Below, piece by piece: positions 46,310-59,046 of a stretch of 64,000 nucleotides of DNA. Below the pieces are notes generated by a model. It made no database searches and was not told the origin of the DNA. It saw only the letters and a list, made by a program, of their open reading frames with translations. Position 1 is the stretch's first letter, and each line of letters starts with the position of its first letter. The position numbers were made by a program, and so were the translations under genes. Source of the stretch: Karalla daura (lineage: Eukaryota > Chordata > Actinopteri > Chaetodontiformes > Leiognathidae); contig CM055196.1 in NCBI GenBank assembly GCA_029224185.1, positions 24,266,673 to 24,330,672 of the forward strand, in the 5' to 3' direction.

Positions 46310-49300
46310 CCAGTGTGGCAGCTTCAGACATCCGCTTCTTCTCCCTGGTCTCAGCCCCTACATTAGTGGAACTGTAATAACATCCCAGTCAAGCGCTCTC
46401 TCCCCCGTTCAGCGCTGGTCTGGCTGCGTCTCTTCCTGTCGTCAGTGTCCGCCCACGGCGCTCTCTGCCACACGCTGGAGCAGGAAGTGGAAGTGGATGA
46501 TTAAGGCCGATCCAGAGCCGCCTCCCCGGCGCTTCCAGTCCAGGTATGAGTAATAGCGCTGACACAACTGTGCCACTTGAGCGACAGAGCAGGGGAAAGG
46601 GAAGCTAATCAGGGAGACAGTGGGAGGAAACAGCTCTTCATCAGCTCCTCATCACTTCGCAGCGCTCCTCTCAAACCGTCGGGTGATAAAAAGATTGTTG
46701 ACAGCCACCGAAATAGACGCAACATGTAACTCACTGCTGATGAGCATTTACAGTAACAGAGATTCTGGGTTTGTTTCAGCTCAAACAACTCATGTCTCAT
46801 GTCAACTCAAACTGAAGCTACACGACCTATGAGTCTCTGTCTTGTCTTGTTTCCAACATTGATACAGTTTTAAGCTGTATGAGTGGTTTCGATAGAGAGA
46901 GAAAGTTTCTAGTCTCACGTTGAAGGACAAGTCTATGCTCATGAAAACAGCAAAAAGAGCAGCACAGTTGGACTGAGAAGAGGGTGTTTGTTCTTGTCAC
47001 GACTTTCAAGGAAAAAAACAATATTCCACACATCCATCATCTTGACTCAGACTCCCCAGGGTTGATCGCTCACCGAGCGTGGAGAAAGCCATCAACATTT
47101 CCACCTTTAGTCCATCGATGTGAACTGACGCACGTTTCCACTGACAGAACTGGTCTTGAAGTTCCATTTGGACCTTGTGTCAATATGTGTCTCATGTTTA
47201 ATATTCTCCCCATGGAGGGGAAAAGAGGTAAATATAGAAACTCCTGTGCTCCTCTTTTTGTCCGCCTTCTTTGAACCACCGTGCGTCTGTTGTCAGGCCA
47301 ACGGGGCGAGATGAATAAATACACATATTCGACCATTAGCTGGCAAAGGCCTGAAATGGAAAAATAAAAGACACCAAGGTACAGACAGAGCTTGTCCATG
47401 GTCTGAATGAACCTCCGCCTGCAGCTTCTGAATAGGAGGAATGATGTGAAAAGTAGGAGCAGCTTGTTCTCCTCTGAAAATGTATTTTTTTGAGCTGCAT
47501 GTGGGTCATATGCCAAACCTGTGATCTGTGGGTTTCTGCAGCTCTATATGATGCTGCTAATTGAAGTGAGGGGCAGAGCTAACTTTTGACCTCTGACATC
47601 CTCAACACATCCACTGATCTGTATGATCCATACTGGACTGGAGATTAACCCGGTCGTACCAATGAGTGGTTACCATGAATGTAACACTCTCGCCTCGTTC
47701 TTTAGTGCCGGGTCACCTGTCAATCACTCTGTTAGACATGTCAACCAAATAGACATGCCCCTAGTTATTACACCTTTTTAATGCTCTAATATCTAATTAA
47801 TCGTGGAATTCTTTCAATTATTTTGTCATGAGAAGCTTTTAGCTAATGATAATGACATTTCTTTAGTATTTTGGAGCCAGCACTAGTGGCTCTCAGTGGT
47901 ACTGCAAGAAAAGTCATGAACCCCAACCCCAACCAGATGTAACATGATGTTCAACGAATGGCAATAAAGTCTGCAATGGAGTGGGCTTCTCATAATATAA
48001 GTAATAATTATAAAAGATCTTCTCAAAAATCAAACCAAACAGCAGAATGTGTCATGTCCCACAAGTGAAGTTTTAAATGAATGAAAGAGTAACTGGAACA
48101 TACCTTATGTAAGCTTTACAGAAAGACCTAACTAGTTTTAGAAGGACACAGTTTTCTACGTGACATTCGTTGCATAAACACAGACTGTGAATCTGTTGTA
48201 GGGAGCGAAGGAGCTGAGAAAAAACACATCACCGGTGGCTTCTGAGAACTTCACACCTACAGAAAAACTTGAGAGTTTTAACAGCTACTGAGGCACAGTG
48301 AGCTCCCCTCCTTCTGTTTAACTCTAAAAATAACAAAGGCAATGAAATTAATCCCTTATATGGAGTTAACCCAGTTTACCTACTGTCTTAATCCTGGATC
48401 AGTGTTCACTCTTGTGTTTATCTGTGTCTGTATAGGTCCCCTCTGATTACAGATTTTTCTTCAGGTTATTGTAAATACCTCGACACATCAGAAGGAAATC
48501 TGAAATTTAGTGATTCAGAAAGCCATTTAAGGCCTGTTTTCCTAAAACAACTCCCAACCATACACCTCTAGCGTGTTATTTATCTGGTACGTTGTGTTAA
48601 GAAGTGGGCAAACACGTCAGCCTGCTCCTCTCAGAGTCCGGGAGGAAGTCCATTAGCGGCCAGAGGGCTACACCGGATGGCAGAGCCCTGGCACTCGATG
48701 AAGGCTGGAGGCTTGGGAGCCAACAGAGCCTTGTAAATATTTTAGTGTGTCTAATGTAATGTTTTCCCTGCCTGAGCCCCCCCAAAGAGATGCTCCACGC
48801 TCAACAGTTCTCCTCCGCTTGCTCTCACAATGTCCGATTATTGATTTGTGAAGGGAGAAGGTCAGAGGTCTTGGTCAGATGCACCACAGGATGCACCACA
48901 GGACCCCCACGTTGACCGTCTGGTTCAGAAACTGGATGTTCATCATCAGAGGAGACATTAAAGGATGAATCCACTTTCTCCACCTCTCATTTTGTTACCT
49001 TCTCGTAGTAACGCAGGTCAAATTCTGCAGGGCATTACTGTAAATATCTGAGAACATTAATTATTCATGTGTGTCTTTGTAGCACCTGCTGAATGGCATC
49101 GTGTTTAGAGTTATGAGCCAGCAAGACAACCGTTTAACTCCTAGGGAACGCAATGGATAGGAAGTCTCTCTTGCAAATGACCCAAACCTCTCTTGTGTCA
49201 AGTTAGATAGCAATAAGTCGCAAATATACAACCAACAGAGCAATAAACTATTCAGAAAGCATGTCTCACTTCTCCTTCATGATCTATAAACTCCCCCGCA

Positions 49301-50676
49301 CCCTAAACATATATATAGAATAAGTCATTAGTTGATGTTTCTCATAAAAACACGTGTTTCCACAGATGGCTCCTTTCTCTGTGCGTTAATGCATCACAAG
49401 TCACATTATTCTATTAATCAACACGTGTTGGAGACACATTGCATGTTCTATTAAGGCAGAGAAAACAAACGTCTGATTTAAGACAACCACAAAAGAAGCA
49501 AAGTCCTCAGAGGCGCCTTGAGAAATCCTTCCACTGAATCTATGTCCGCAGCCTGTGACCTGCTGTCCTCTGTGTAACTGGAGTCTGAAGCCAAGCCTTC
49601 AGGCCTCGGCCGTCTGAGTGACACTGGGGTGAAAGGTAAGAGTAGGAAACGTCCTGAAACCAGAATCCTCTTCGTGCTGATGGCTCTCCTCTTCCGTCGG
49701 GACCTGGACGCGTGAGGAGGATTTACGCAGACTTTGCAAACTGTTGTTATATCATGTTGATGGGATGAAGCTTCTGCTAACACCACAAGTAACTGTGTTG
49801 GCATCATGAATGGAGCCAGTCTGAGTTGCTCCGTGCTTCAGTTTGCAGCAGAGTTCATGGTTAGTTCAGCGTCATTCAGCACCGCGTCCAGGAGAGGAAA
49901 CAAAGGAGGCCGCAGGGCCTCCGAGGGAAGCTTTCTTTTATTCATCAGAGACTATTTCTCAGCAACGATGAAGAGCTTCTATGTGGAACCAGCTACAGAG
50001 GTTGTCAGACATTGTTTTTGTTGTCATCACATTTCATTGTTCTTTATTTGCAGATAAAACAACCATTCAAAGTGGCACAATGCTAATAAGAAAAGAAACA
50101 AGACAAGACAACCATCCTCTCCTTCTCATGGGGAAAAATAAAAAGCAGGTTAAATATTCAGTTATGCAATGACCTGAAATGAAAACTATGGAAGTTCCCT
50201 GGTCTTATCTGCCATAGGTTTCAATGCTGACACAGCCTCAGCTCTCGCCCCTTGTGCTCATCTTCACATCCCAGCTGGCATTCCCCGTATATATGTGAGT
50301 CCATGAGTCCGTGTCAAACATGTGGTTAATGAGAAACTGAGGATCCTGAGTTTGATGTGGACGCAGTCACGTAGCAACTGTACAACAATATCATGAGCAT
50401 CCAGTTAAAGGGAAGTAAGTGGGTTGAGCCATCTGTTGCAGTGGTGGCTCAGACTGTGTGTATGTGTGTGTGTGTGTGCGTGCAATGCTCAAAGCTGCTG
50501 ATCAGGTGAAAGTGAACCCCCTCAACCCCCACCCCCACCCCCACCTCCACCTGCAGTTTCTTTCAGTGAAACACATTATATGTGACATTGTGGGAGGAAG
50601 ACACAGAAATCACAGGAGGAAAGCCACTGTCATGACAACAGACAAGGAAATAAACCAAGGCCCAGCTTAATACTGC

Positions 50677-50680
<4 letters not shown>
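46310..50680. other. Intergenic, no gene seen
   Basis: Mostly unique-looking DNA with few repeats: a 12-bp direct duplication GATGCACCACAG at 48879-48902 and a small TG run at 50456-50480. A 109-codon minus-strand ORF (49807-49478) has no recognisable domain. Confidence 0.5.

Positions 50681-50681
<1 letters not shown>

Positions 50682-50721
<40 letters not shown>
50682..50721 (+). repeat. (TG)n microsatellite
   Basis: About 20 TG units. Confidence 0.95.
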
Positions 50722-50898
50722 ACTCAGGTTTGCTCATAATTGGCTGGGTGATTACCATGAAACCTTAGTAGGCTGCTTTTTGCCTTACTTCCTTCCTTTC
50801 CTTCTTCCTGGAGACCAATGGTAAATAACATTTACCGGCTAAATTACACACAGTATAGACCTGTAATTACAGAGGAGAGAACACACGGACACACAGAG

Positions 50899-51010
<112 letters not shown>

Positions 51011-51059
51011 AGAGCACCCGAAACAGTCACACATACTTTCTAATAGATCATTTGCTATA

Positions 51060-51190
51060 CCTGCACTTGTGTGCATTTGTCCTATTTATCCTACAGTTCC
51101 TGCTGCGCTCTACTGCTTAGATGTGGTCTACATTCCATAGCCTTGCTGACATGTCATGAGAATAAAGTCAAATATAATCTAAACTTATCT
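51060..51190 (+). mobile_element. Short LINE 3' tail beside a CA repeat
   Basis: TTTGTCCTATTTATCCTAC is followed 80 bp later by GAGAATAAAGTCAAATATAATCTAAACTTATCT, a familiar fish LINE 3' UTR and tail pattern. It is diverged and no coding part remains. Confidence 0.4.
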
Positions 51191-51308
51191 AATATTCACA
51201 AAAGCTTTGATTATTCAACAGCTTTTTGAGCAAGTGTAGAGGACACACATCAAAGACAAACACACACCTACGCAAAACAACTCTTCTTAGGAAGAGGTTT
51301 ACCAATGC

Positions 51309-51338
51309 TCTCTCTGTCTCTCTGTCTCTCTGTCTCTC

Positions 51339-51396
<58 letters not shown>
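51309..51396 (+). repeat. (CT)n microsatellite
   Basis: TCTCTG units pass into about 27 pure CT units. Confidence 0.95.
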
Positions 51397-51400
<4 letters not shown>

Positions 51401-51924
51401 ACACACGCAGTCATGCAAGCGTCCTTCACTGCCTTCACCCGGTCCTAACCCTTCCTCTGCTGTTTTACAATGCAGGAGTGTTATATTGCCTTGACCCTCC
51501 GTTCACCCCGGCCACATTGATCCTGAGGAGTGGGATGGATTGGATGGCGGGCGAGTCGACAGATGGACGTAGCAAACAGAGATCAGCTAACGTGGCTGTT
51601 TCCTGCAGGTCAAGGTAAAATAGGCGGGTAGCGGAGCGACTCGCAGCCACGCTTGCCTGCTGTCACCACTTTGTTTTATAACAGAGGGAGCGAAAGCCTG
51701 GAAGACTGAAGTGTTCTGCTCTGGGTTGGAATTAAAGTCTGACTGCATTCTGTTTTTATATTCAGTGCATCTAGAATGTCTCCTTGTTCAGGTGACTTCA
51801 CAGTGACTCCAAAGACAATGTTGATCTTGAAATGGTGGCTGTGCATGGTTCAGCTTCATCCTGCACCATCTTGCACTTCCACCTATACAAACACGAGAAC
51901 TCAGGCCTTTCTCTGTCATATTCT

Positions 51925-52220
51925 CCCAATGGTGAAATGAGTTTCTGAGCACCACCTGACCATCTCTGTCTCCATCTTCATGAAGGTGTTGAAGACCCAA
52001 CATTTCAGAGAGCATCTCTTCTCTGATCTTTCAGTTCCAACACGTTCCTTCCCCTCACACTTCTCCTGCTGAGGAAGAGGAGGAACCTCTTGTACTTGTA
52101 CTCACACAACTGCTGTATCATCCCTGGGTCTTCTGCAGAATGAATAGCGGTTATTGATAGTTCTCTGTTGTGATGTTGCTTGAATGTAAGTCTGGATTTC
52201 TGCTAAATAACTTAACGTCC
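51925..52220 (+). mobile_element. Degraded LINE 3' end
   Basis: Broken translations WNEFL and VSIFMKVLKTQHFREHL (about 51930-52015) resemble the last residues of a fish LINE ORF. The segment ends with TTGAATGTAAGTCTGGATTTCTGCTAAATAA, close to the GTAAGTCGCTTTGGATAAAAGC-type tail common to fish retroposons. Several frameshifts and stops are present. Confidence 0.5.
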
Positions 52221-54550
52221 ATGTAACACATAATGAATCAACATGTTGAACTGAATCAGACACAGGTCAGCCATATGCTCAGCCTGTCCCCAACATGTAC
52301 TTTCTACTGCTAAAGTAACAGCACAGATGCAGTATGTTTCATTGCAGCCTCAGTATCGTCACAAACAGAACGTTGAAACACAACTGGATGATGCTGCATT
52401 AGCCACTGGGTTGTGCAGAGTGTTGTGACAAGGCAGAGGGAAGTGTGTGTTGTTGTGTTTTGATTGTGCAGCAGGAGGTCATCGCTGAAGATGCTCTCTG
52501 CTCTAGGAAGTTCAAGCACCCGTGGAGCTGAGGCTGTGGCTGTGATCCAGGCTGCCTGTCATTTTTACTCCAAAAGGTTGGTGTTGGTGTAACTGCTGGT
52601 GCTTCAGCCTCAATTCCATTATTAGTGTCAAAAGTGGAACTTTGGTCACTGTATTTTATCACTCTACAATGAGCAACAAACATGTGGCAACACCAGGTCT
52701 GTAGGTTTGGAAATGCCCCCCCCCCATTAGCAGTTTGGTGCCATTGTCCAGAGCCCGTCAGTTGACTTTTATTGCCGTTTTAGATGAACACACCTGCAAC
52801 TGTGCAAGTACAAGCCTAACAATGTGATGGAAAACTGTACCTAAACACTGCAGAAGTGCTGCAGGGCTTCTCCAGGAGACATAAAACAGCTGGATCCACC
52901 CCAGAAAAAGTGGCTCATATTGCTGCAGCCTCAGCTTCTACAGGCGTTTGGATTACAGGATGAGATGCAGCTGCAGAGTCCCCGCTGTACCTCTATCACA
53001 CCTGTGTCCACTCAGACAGGTGGAGAGGGAGGGGAGGGACAGACGGGACATGCGGGGGTGGGGGGACAGGATGTGACTGTGATGCTGTGATATTTTCATT
53101 GCGAAGTCACTTATGAGCTCAGGTGTGTTCAGGTTCAAGTTCCCACATCTTCCCACAGTGAGAACAGTAGAACTGCTATTGAACTTATTTCCATTCAAAG
53201 AGAGAGAGAGGATCCACATGGAAGCACAAGTTCTCTGCTTTTCTCAGTGAATGTGTGGGACTTCACTCTGGCACATTAACTTTATTCCTTTGGAGGAGAG
53301 GAGAAAAGAAACAGGACGACACCTGTTCAAGTAATCCACGGCTACACCCACGGCTTCCCAGAAATGCTAAAATATCATCCCATGCTTCCCTTTCTTTTTT
53401 TCCAGGCCTCTCTCTCTCCTCTGCCCCCGCCCTACTCAGACCCGAGGGCCGGATAATGGAGCGAGCTCAGAGCGACAGCTGCACTTTAACTGCCCCAGGA
53501 GGGGGCATCTGAGGGGGTGGGGCCACTGGAAAAAAAGGAGGAGGAGGGTAGGAAAACGAAAAAGAAATAAGGAACTCAGGACTCTTTCCAAATGAGAGGG
53601 AGGAGTGAGGCTATGAGTCAAAAGGTCAGCAAGGTCGCGCCTCACCTGTGAAGTGGTCCCGCCCAGCGAGGACGAGGCGACAAGAGCAGGAGGCCGTTAA
53701 CTACAGAATGAGAGGGAAGCACTCTGTCAATACTCTGAATGTTTGTCTATGGCAGCAAACACGACTCTGTTAAAAAGTTTAAAATACAACAGTTTCTAAT
53801 GTGGCTTTTGACAAACTAATCTTTTCCAGGACATGACAGTGTTTAAAGCAACAGAAAAAGTAGCAAAGAGGACTCTGGTACTTGTATTATCGTACAGACA
53901 TGCTGCCAAGGGTCAGTGCAAATATTTGAAGCCATAAATTATTCACTGTCTTTACTCAGTACCTGCTGCAGAGGTGCTACCACTGCCTTACAAGAAAATA
54001 ACAACGTTTTTACTCGCATGCTTGTTTGAGTCATAAACTATATGCAGAAGAAAAATGTGAGACGAGCGAGAAGGAAATGTCAACACATGTTTATCTACAT
54101 TAACAAAAATAACTGAAACATCTTTATATAAGTCTCATATAAGTGAAATTAAAACGCTTTTTTTTCTCTTTTCCCGCACGTGACAACATTTAACGTGTCA
54201 ACAGACTCGCCTCTGGTACTTTTATCATTGAACATGTCGATATTTTTATCTCCCGAACATACAATGTACTTTGCACAATGTCAGGATAAAACGTTGAGGA
54301 GACGGGTCTCAAATAAGCACTAACCCTACTTAGAGAAGAGAACGGGAGCTGAGGTTTTAGATGAAAGTAATTGAATGAAATGAACTCAAAGGCGTGTTTT
54401 TCTGAAGGTGCTTTGTTCAGGATGCACGTGCACTCATGCGAGTGCAATGCACAGACGCCGGTGTAACATTATCCATGTAAAACAGGAACAATTTTCTCCC
54501 GTGGAACAATGCGGCTGAGCGCAGCTTGTTGATGTGTCTGTGGACAAACT

Positions 54551-54553
<3 letters not shown>
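52221..54553. other. Intergenic, no gene seen
   Basis: C-run at 52716-52725 and a purine-rich stretch at 53520-53610. No coding exon is recognised. Confidence 0.5.

Positions 54554-54554
<1 letters not shown>

Positions 54555-54597
<43 letters not shown>
54555..54597 (+). repeat. (AG)n microsatellite
   Basis: About 21 perfect AG units. Confidence 0.95.
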
Positions 54598-54599
<2 letters not shown>

Positions 54600-54600
<1 letters not shown>

Positions 54601-57600
54601 CATTGGTTTGAGGTTTTTGGATATCGTGATGTTTATTTGGAAGTTTTGAGTATTTTATCAACTATTTGTAAATTATGGAAGGAGCCGGAGTCATGAAGTC
54701 ACACTCTAACGATTTGAATGCCCTATAAAAACCTGTGAAAACCCCTGGTCAGTGCACTCTGTGTAACCCTGGTCGCCGGCTCGCCACATGCTGTCGTTCG
54801 GCACAAAGGCCTTGTGGGGCCCCAGCGCGGGGCGGAGCCATGGAGAATGGATGAAAGCAGGGAGGAAGAAGAAGCGGGGGTGTAACAGACGAGGGCCCCC
54901 ACCTCCGGTGAAGGGCAGATTTCATGGTGTCTGACAAGCCGAGAGGACGGAGCGAGGAAACGCTCGGCGCGCCTGTGAATGTGTGCTTCCGCGTGGTGCA
55001 GCCGTGAGCGTGTGGGAGTGACTGGAAGTGTCGGCCCGAGCCTCTGAGAGGTGTCAAATGTTTTTGTGTGGAGTAGAGGAGGGATTAGCAGCAGTACAAT
55101 GCAGGAGCAGTAATCCCTGTTTTTCCATTCCTTCCTCCCTCTCCCTCCATCCTCTCTCCCTCCCTCAGCTGCTCCCTGGTGAGGCTCCTTTTCTTCACTG
55201 CTGCAGCTCTCGCATTTACAACTGTGAGAGAAAGTTAAATCACAATGTGAGAGAAAAACTGACTCAGGCTGGTGGAGGTTATCAAAGAGTGCGAAGGAGC
55301 ATTTGAAAATGAAAAGATAATGAGCCGCTCATTACGTCATCACAGGGGAGACAAGTGAGAATCTGTCGCCCTGCATGTAGTGTGCATGTCCAACAGTATA
55401 TTTCAGAGTCTGTGAAGAGATCTTTATTCATACTGTACTTAACTATCAGTTTCTAATCATTGGAACTTGTGCTTACTGTATGTTTTCATCTACAGTGTAA
55501 TTACACTGACTGCCAAGTCAGATTCCTAGTGTTTGGCAGTCAAAAACAACTCTGATTCTGATTGGTCTGAAGGTGCCAGAACATCTGGTAACCTGTGAGG
55601 TCAGAGGTTAACTGCTGTGTGATCAAGCAACAATCTCTCTGCACGGGAGGTGACCTGCGTCCACACCTTCAGGCTCGTGCTGCTCACACACTCCCACTGT
55701 GACAGTACATTGTGTTCAAAGAGCACTGGCTGTCATGGGTGGATGTGTGTGTGTGTGTGCGTGTTGCATAACTGTGTGCAACCGGTAGAGATAAATGCTC
55801 AACACTGAGCTGCATTATCCGTTAAATTTGTTGTTGACCCGTTAACGATTGAAGTCCTTCAAAAAATCACATCCTCATTAATATTCTGTTAGATATAGAG
55901 ATGCAGGTAAAATTGTCCGAATGGAGACAGTATGAGATGTAAAATAATGAAGCTACACATGAATATATGAGTTTGCCGCAGTTTCTGGTGATTTGTCTCT
56001 GCTCTTGGTTCTTTCTCAGTCTCAGATTCCGCCTCTGATTCTGGCTGTGGACACATCCAGTTACCACTTTGTGTATGAGAACAAGCTGAGGAGCTACACT
56101 GGCTAGAACGAACGGAGAGTCACATGATCACTCATATGAGTAGCAGGAGAGACGTGCATGAATCTGTAATATTCCCAAACAAAAAACAGGATTTTAGGAA
56201 ACCTTGAGCATATGTGAACAAGGATGAATGCTAAATGTAACCAGTTTATGTCTCCTTTAAAGACAGCTGGTCGCCCACAGACCTGCACACTGAGCCAGCA
56301 GTCGGTAGAAACACTCTGGGACAGAAACATCGCAGGTCCGGCTGATGGAGGTGTGATAGTGACACTGCTGGCACAGGTGTTGGGCTCGCTGGGTGCTAAT
56401 GAGAGTAGCAGGTCAAATGGTGTGGAAAGGCATCACCCTCCAGTGCTAAAAACAACAAGAAAAACAACCTGAGGGAAGTGCCGGGGTCAGAGGTCAGGGG
56501 CTTCCTGCAGGCAGCGAGGTGGAGTTTTTCCTGTGGTTCATTCACTCTGCCACTGGTGGGGGCAAACGGGGTCATGGTGGGGTCACAGAGGTCACCTTTG
56601 AAGTTGATAGAAAGAATCAGATTCAATGATGAAAAAGAGGCGAGAGTCCGGTATGTTTGAATTCACATGCAGACAGAGAAGCTCTAACACTGAATAGAGA
56701 ACCACATGTGATTATTCGATGTGTTCGATGTTTTACCTCCAACTTCCATTTCTGGACAAACAATGAGGCTACTCATGCTGACTCAGCTGAAGATTTCAAA
56801 ATACATGGATAGGTGAACCGGGAAGGGGCCCAGAGGCTGCCCTACACAGTAAGTCTGCTTTAACCATTTACACACTTCCCCACCTGATGATGCAACATCA
56901 GAGGCAATTTGGGGTTCAGGGGTTTTATCTAATACCATTGATGCAACAAAACATCCATGAATCTTCCCTGCCTGAGGCATGTGGCACACTGTCACACACT
57001 GTCCGTAGTACACCTGGCAGAAGCTTGTTCTTATTTACAGTTTGAACATAAGGGCTGAAAGTACATGCCTCCCTGCTCTTAATACATCAGTGTACATTCC
57101 TACCCAGATTAGCCACAGGTTGCAGCCTCCCCATTGTGTAACAAAGGAGTAAGATTAATGTTGAGAGAGCGCCTCAACACAGACATCTGGCAGGAGCAGG
57201 GTCACACTCACTGTGCTTCTCAATGTTTGCAGTAGCTTATTGAGAAACAGCACAGAACAGTCAGGTTATTGGCCTGTACGTGCCGGAGGAGCAGCTATCA
57301 GCACAGTCACTGATGACAATACTCGGAAACTGCGCTTCACTTTGAAGAACGTTGCCTAACTCAATTCTGCTTTTATAACACATACAGAAATTCAAACAAT
57401 TACTCAAATGAAAAGCAGCTAAAATTTCTGCACAGTTGTTCCCTCAGAGGAACCAGTTCGAGGAAGAAAGAAGAAGTACTGCACTACAGTACAGGTCAAG
57501 CTTTTTGTTGGTTTGCATGAATGAAGGGGGGGGTGCTGTGCTGAGCTTCATATCTGCTGTTGGTGCTACAGATTGCAGCGATTGCATCTCACAAAATGTT

Positions 57601-58820
57601 CTTTCTGAAGTGAAGCTGCATCAGTGGAGAGAAGAGCACCCAGAGCGAGACATGTCTGTTCATTTTCCCGCTGCGCAGATGCAGGTCATGTGGCAGCGAC
57701 CTGGCGTGCACAAACAGGTTGTGAGGAGCCGAGGGGTTGGAGGAGGCAGAGGAGCTCCTCTGTGGAGGAATGTGAGGAGCGCAGGTGGACGGGTTGATGC
57801 CGTGCTGCTGAGAGCTCTGCCAGCTGTCACCTCGCAACGCGCTGGGGTTCATGGCCCGGGCACGAGGGAGAGGTGAGGGAGTGGCACGCCTCCCTCCTCA
57901 CCCACACGCAGGAGCAGGCTCCACCAGAACATGTGCCTTCGCCATTTGTTCCAGTCCTTGGCATTTATCACCACAAACGTTTATTAATAGATACAAATGT
58001 GAGTCATTTCCAGTCAATGATGGGGCACAATCTTCTTTGTTGTGGGTCACCCACTAGCGGAAATGTCCAGATGCACAAATAAAAACGATGGTTTATTGAG
58101 AAATTTTTGAGGTGTGCTGATTTCAATTACAGGCCAATGCTCACGCAGCTTGAAATTTTCCCTTTTAAAGAAATATTTGATTCTACAATATTCTATTTAC
58201 CTACTACTGCGTCTGCTAAATATCTGTGTCATAAGCATTCACACTCATTCATAAATAAGAAAAAGAAAGGTTCAAGTTAAGCAGCGGCTCATCATAGCTC
58301 CATCCACTTCAAAATGGCTCCAGAAAATTGTAACAAAGTGGAAAGAATGGCTGCTTCAACCCTGAATCACACAGACCGTTGCATCCAGCCCCTGCACACA
58401 CAAACACACACACACACCAGAAACCAGATACAGAAGGTCTCTGGACCTCAGCCAAAGGGGTCTGAATGGTTCCTGGCTCTGCCGGACATTTTGCATGCAC
58501 TCACACACGGTCACGTGTGAGCCGCCTCTTTGTGCCTCCTCTGGCCTTTTCATGCGTCCATCTCAATGCTTTTGTCACATGAACAAAACACAAATTTGAC
58601 TCAGGTGTCCACAGAGCACTATTGTCTTGAGGACTCAAGACGTAGCCAAAATACGTTGGGAGGATATGTATTGTATGTATAACCCTAAACCTGCTGCTGG
58701 AGACGTGCCAGAGAGTGGGTGGACACAAATCCTCAAATGAAAACATTTGAATCAATGGTGGAACTTGTGTTTACTGCACTGTTATTATTCACCTACATGA
58801 TTGTGCTTTACAGTTAATGA
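54600..58820. other. Intergenic, no gene seen
   Basis: Apart from the LINE tail at 55480, it holds small CTCC (55134-55166) and TG (55744-55765) tracts. No domain-bearing ORF is present. Confidence 0.5.
55480..55564 (+). mobile_element. Short LINE 3' tail
   Basis: AAGTCAGATTCCTAGTG is followed by GGCAGTCAAAAACAAC and TCTGATTCTGATTG. This matches the pattern of fish LINE tails ending in AATAAAGCTGATTCTGATTCTGATT. Confidence 0.45.
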
Positions 58821-59014
58821 ATGAATGAATGAATGCAGCAGAGGAGAGTGTGTGGTTTTAAAAGTGGATTGCCAGAAAAGTGCTTGAATTGTGCAACTTT
58901 GTGGCAATGATGCAGTGGGTTGAGAAAGAAGAGTCATCTGTGCTCGACGGCAACAACTTCATCAGGTTATGTCTGTGAGGTGATGGCAGGATCCGCATCT
59001 GTCTGTCTGTCTGC

Positions 59015-59044
<30 letters not shown>
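58821..59044 (+). repeat. (AATG)n and (CTGT)n short tandem repeats
   Basis: Four to five AATG units at 58818-58836, and about eleven CTGT units at 58998-59044 with one CTGC variant. Confidence 0.9.

Positions 59045-59046
<2 letters not shown>

Noticed and set aside
49478..49807. 109-codon minus-strand ORF
   Set aside because: No domain, no exon context, and a length expected by chance in 64 kb.
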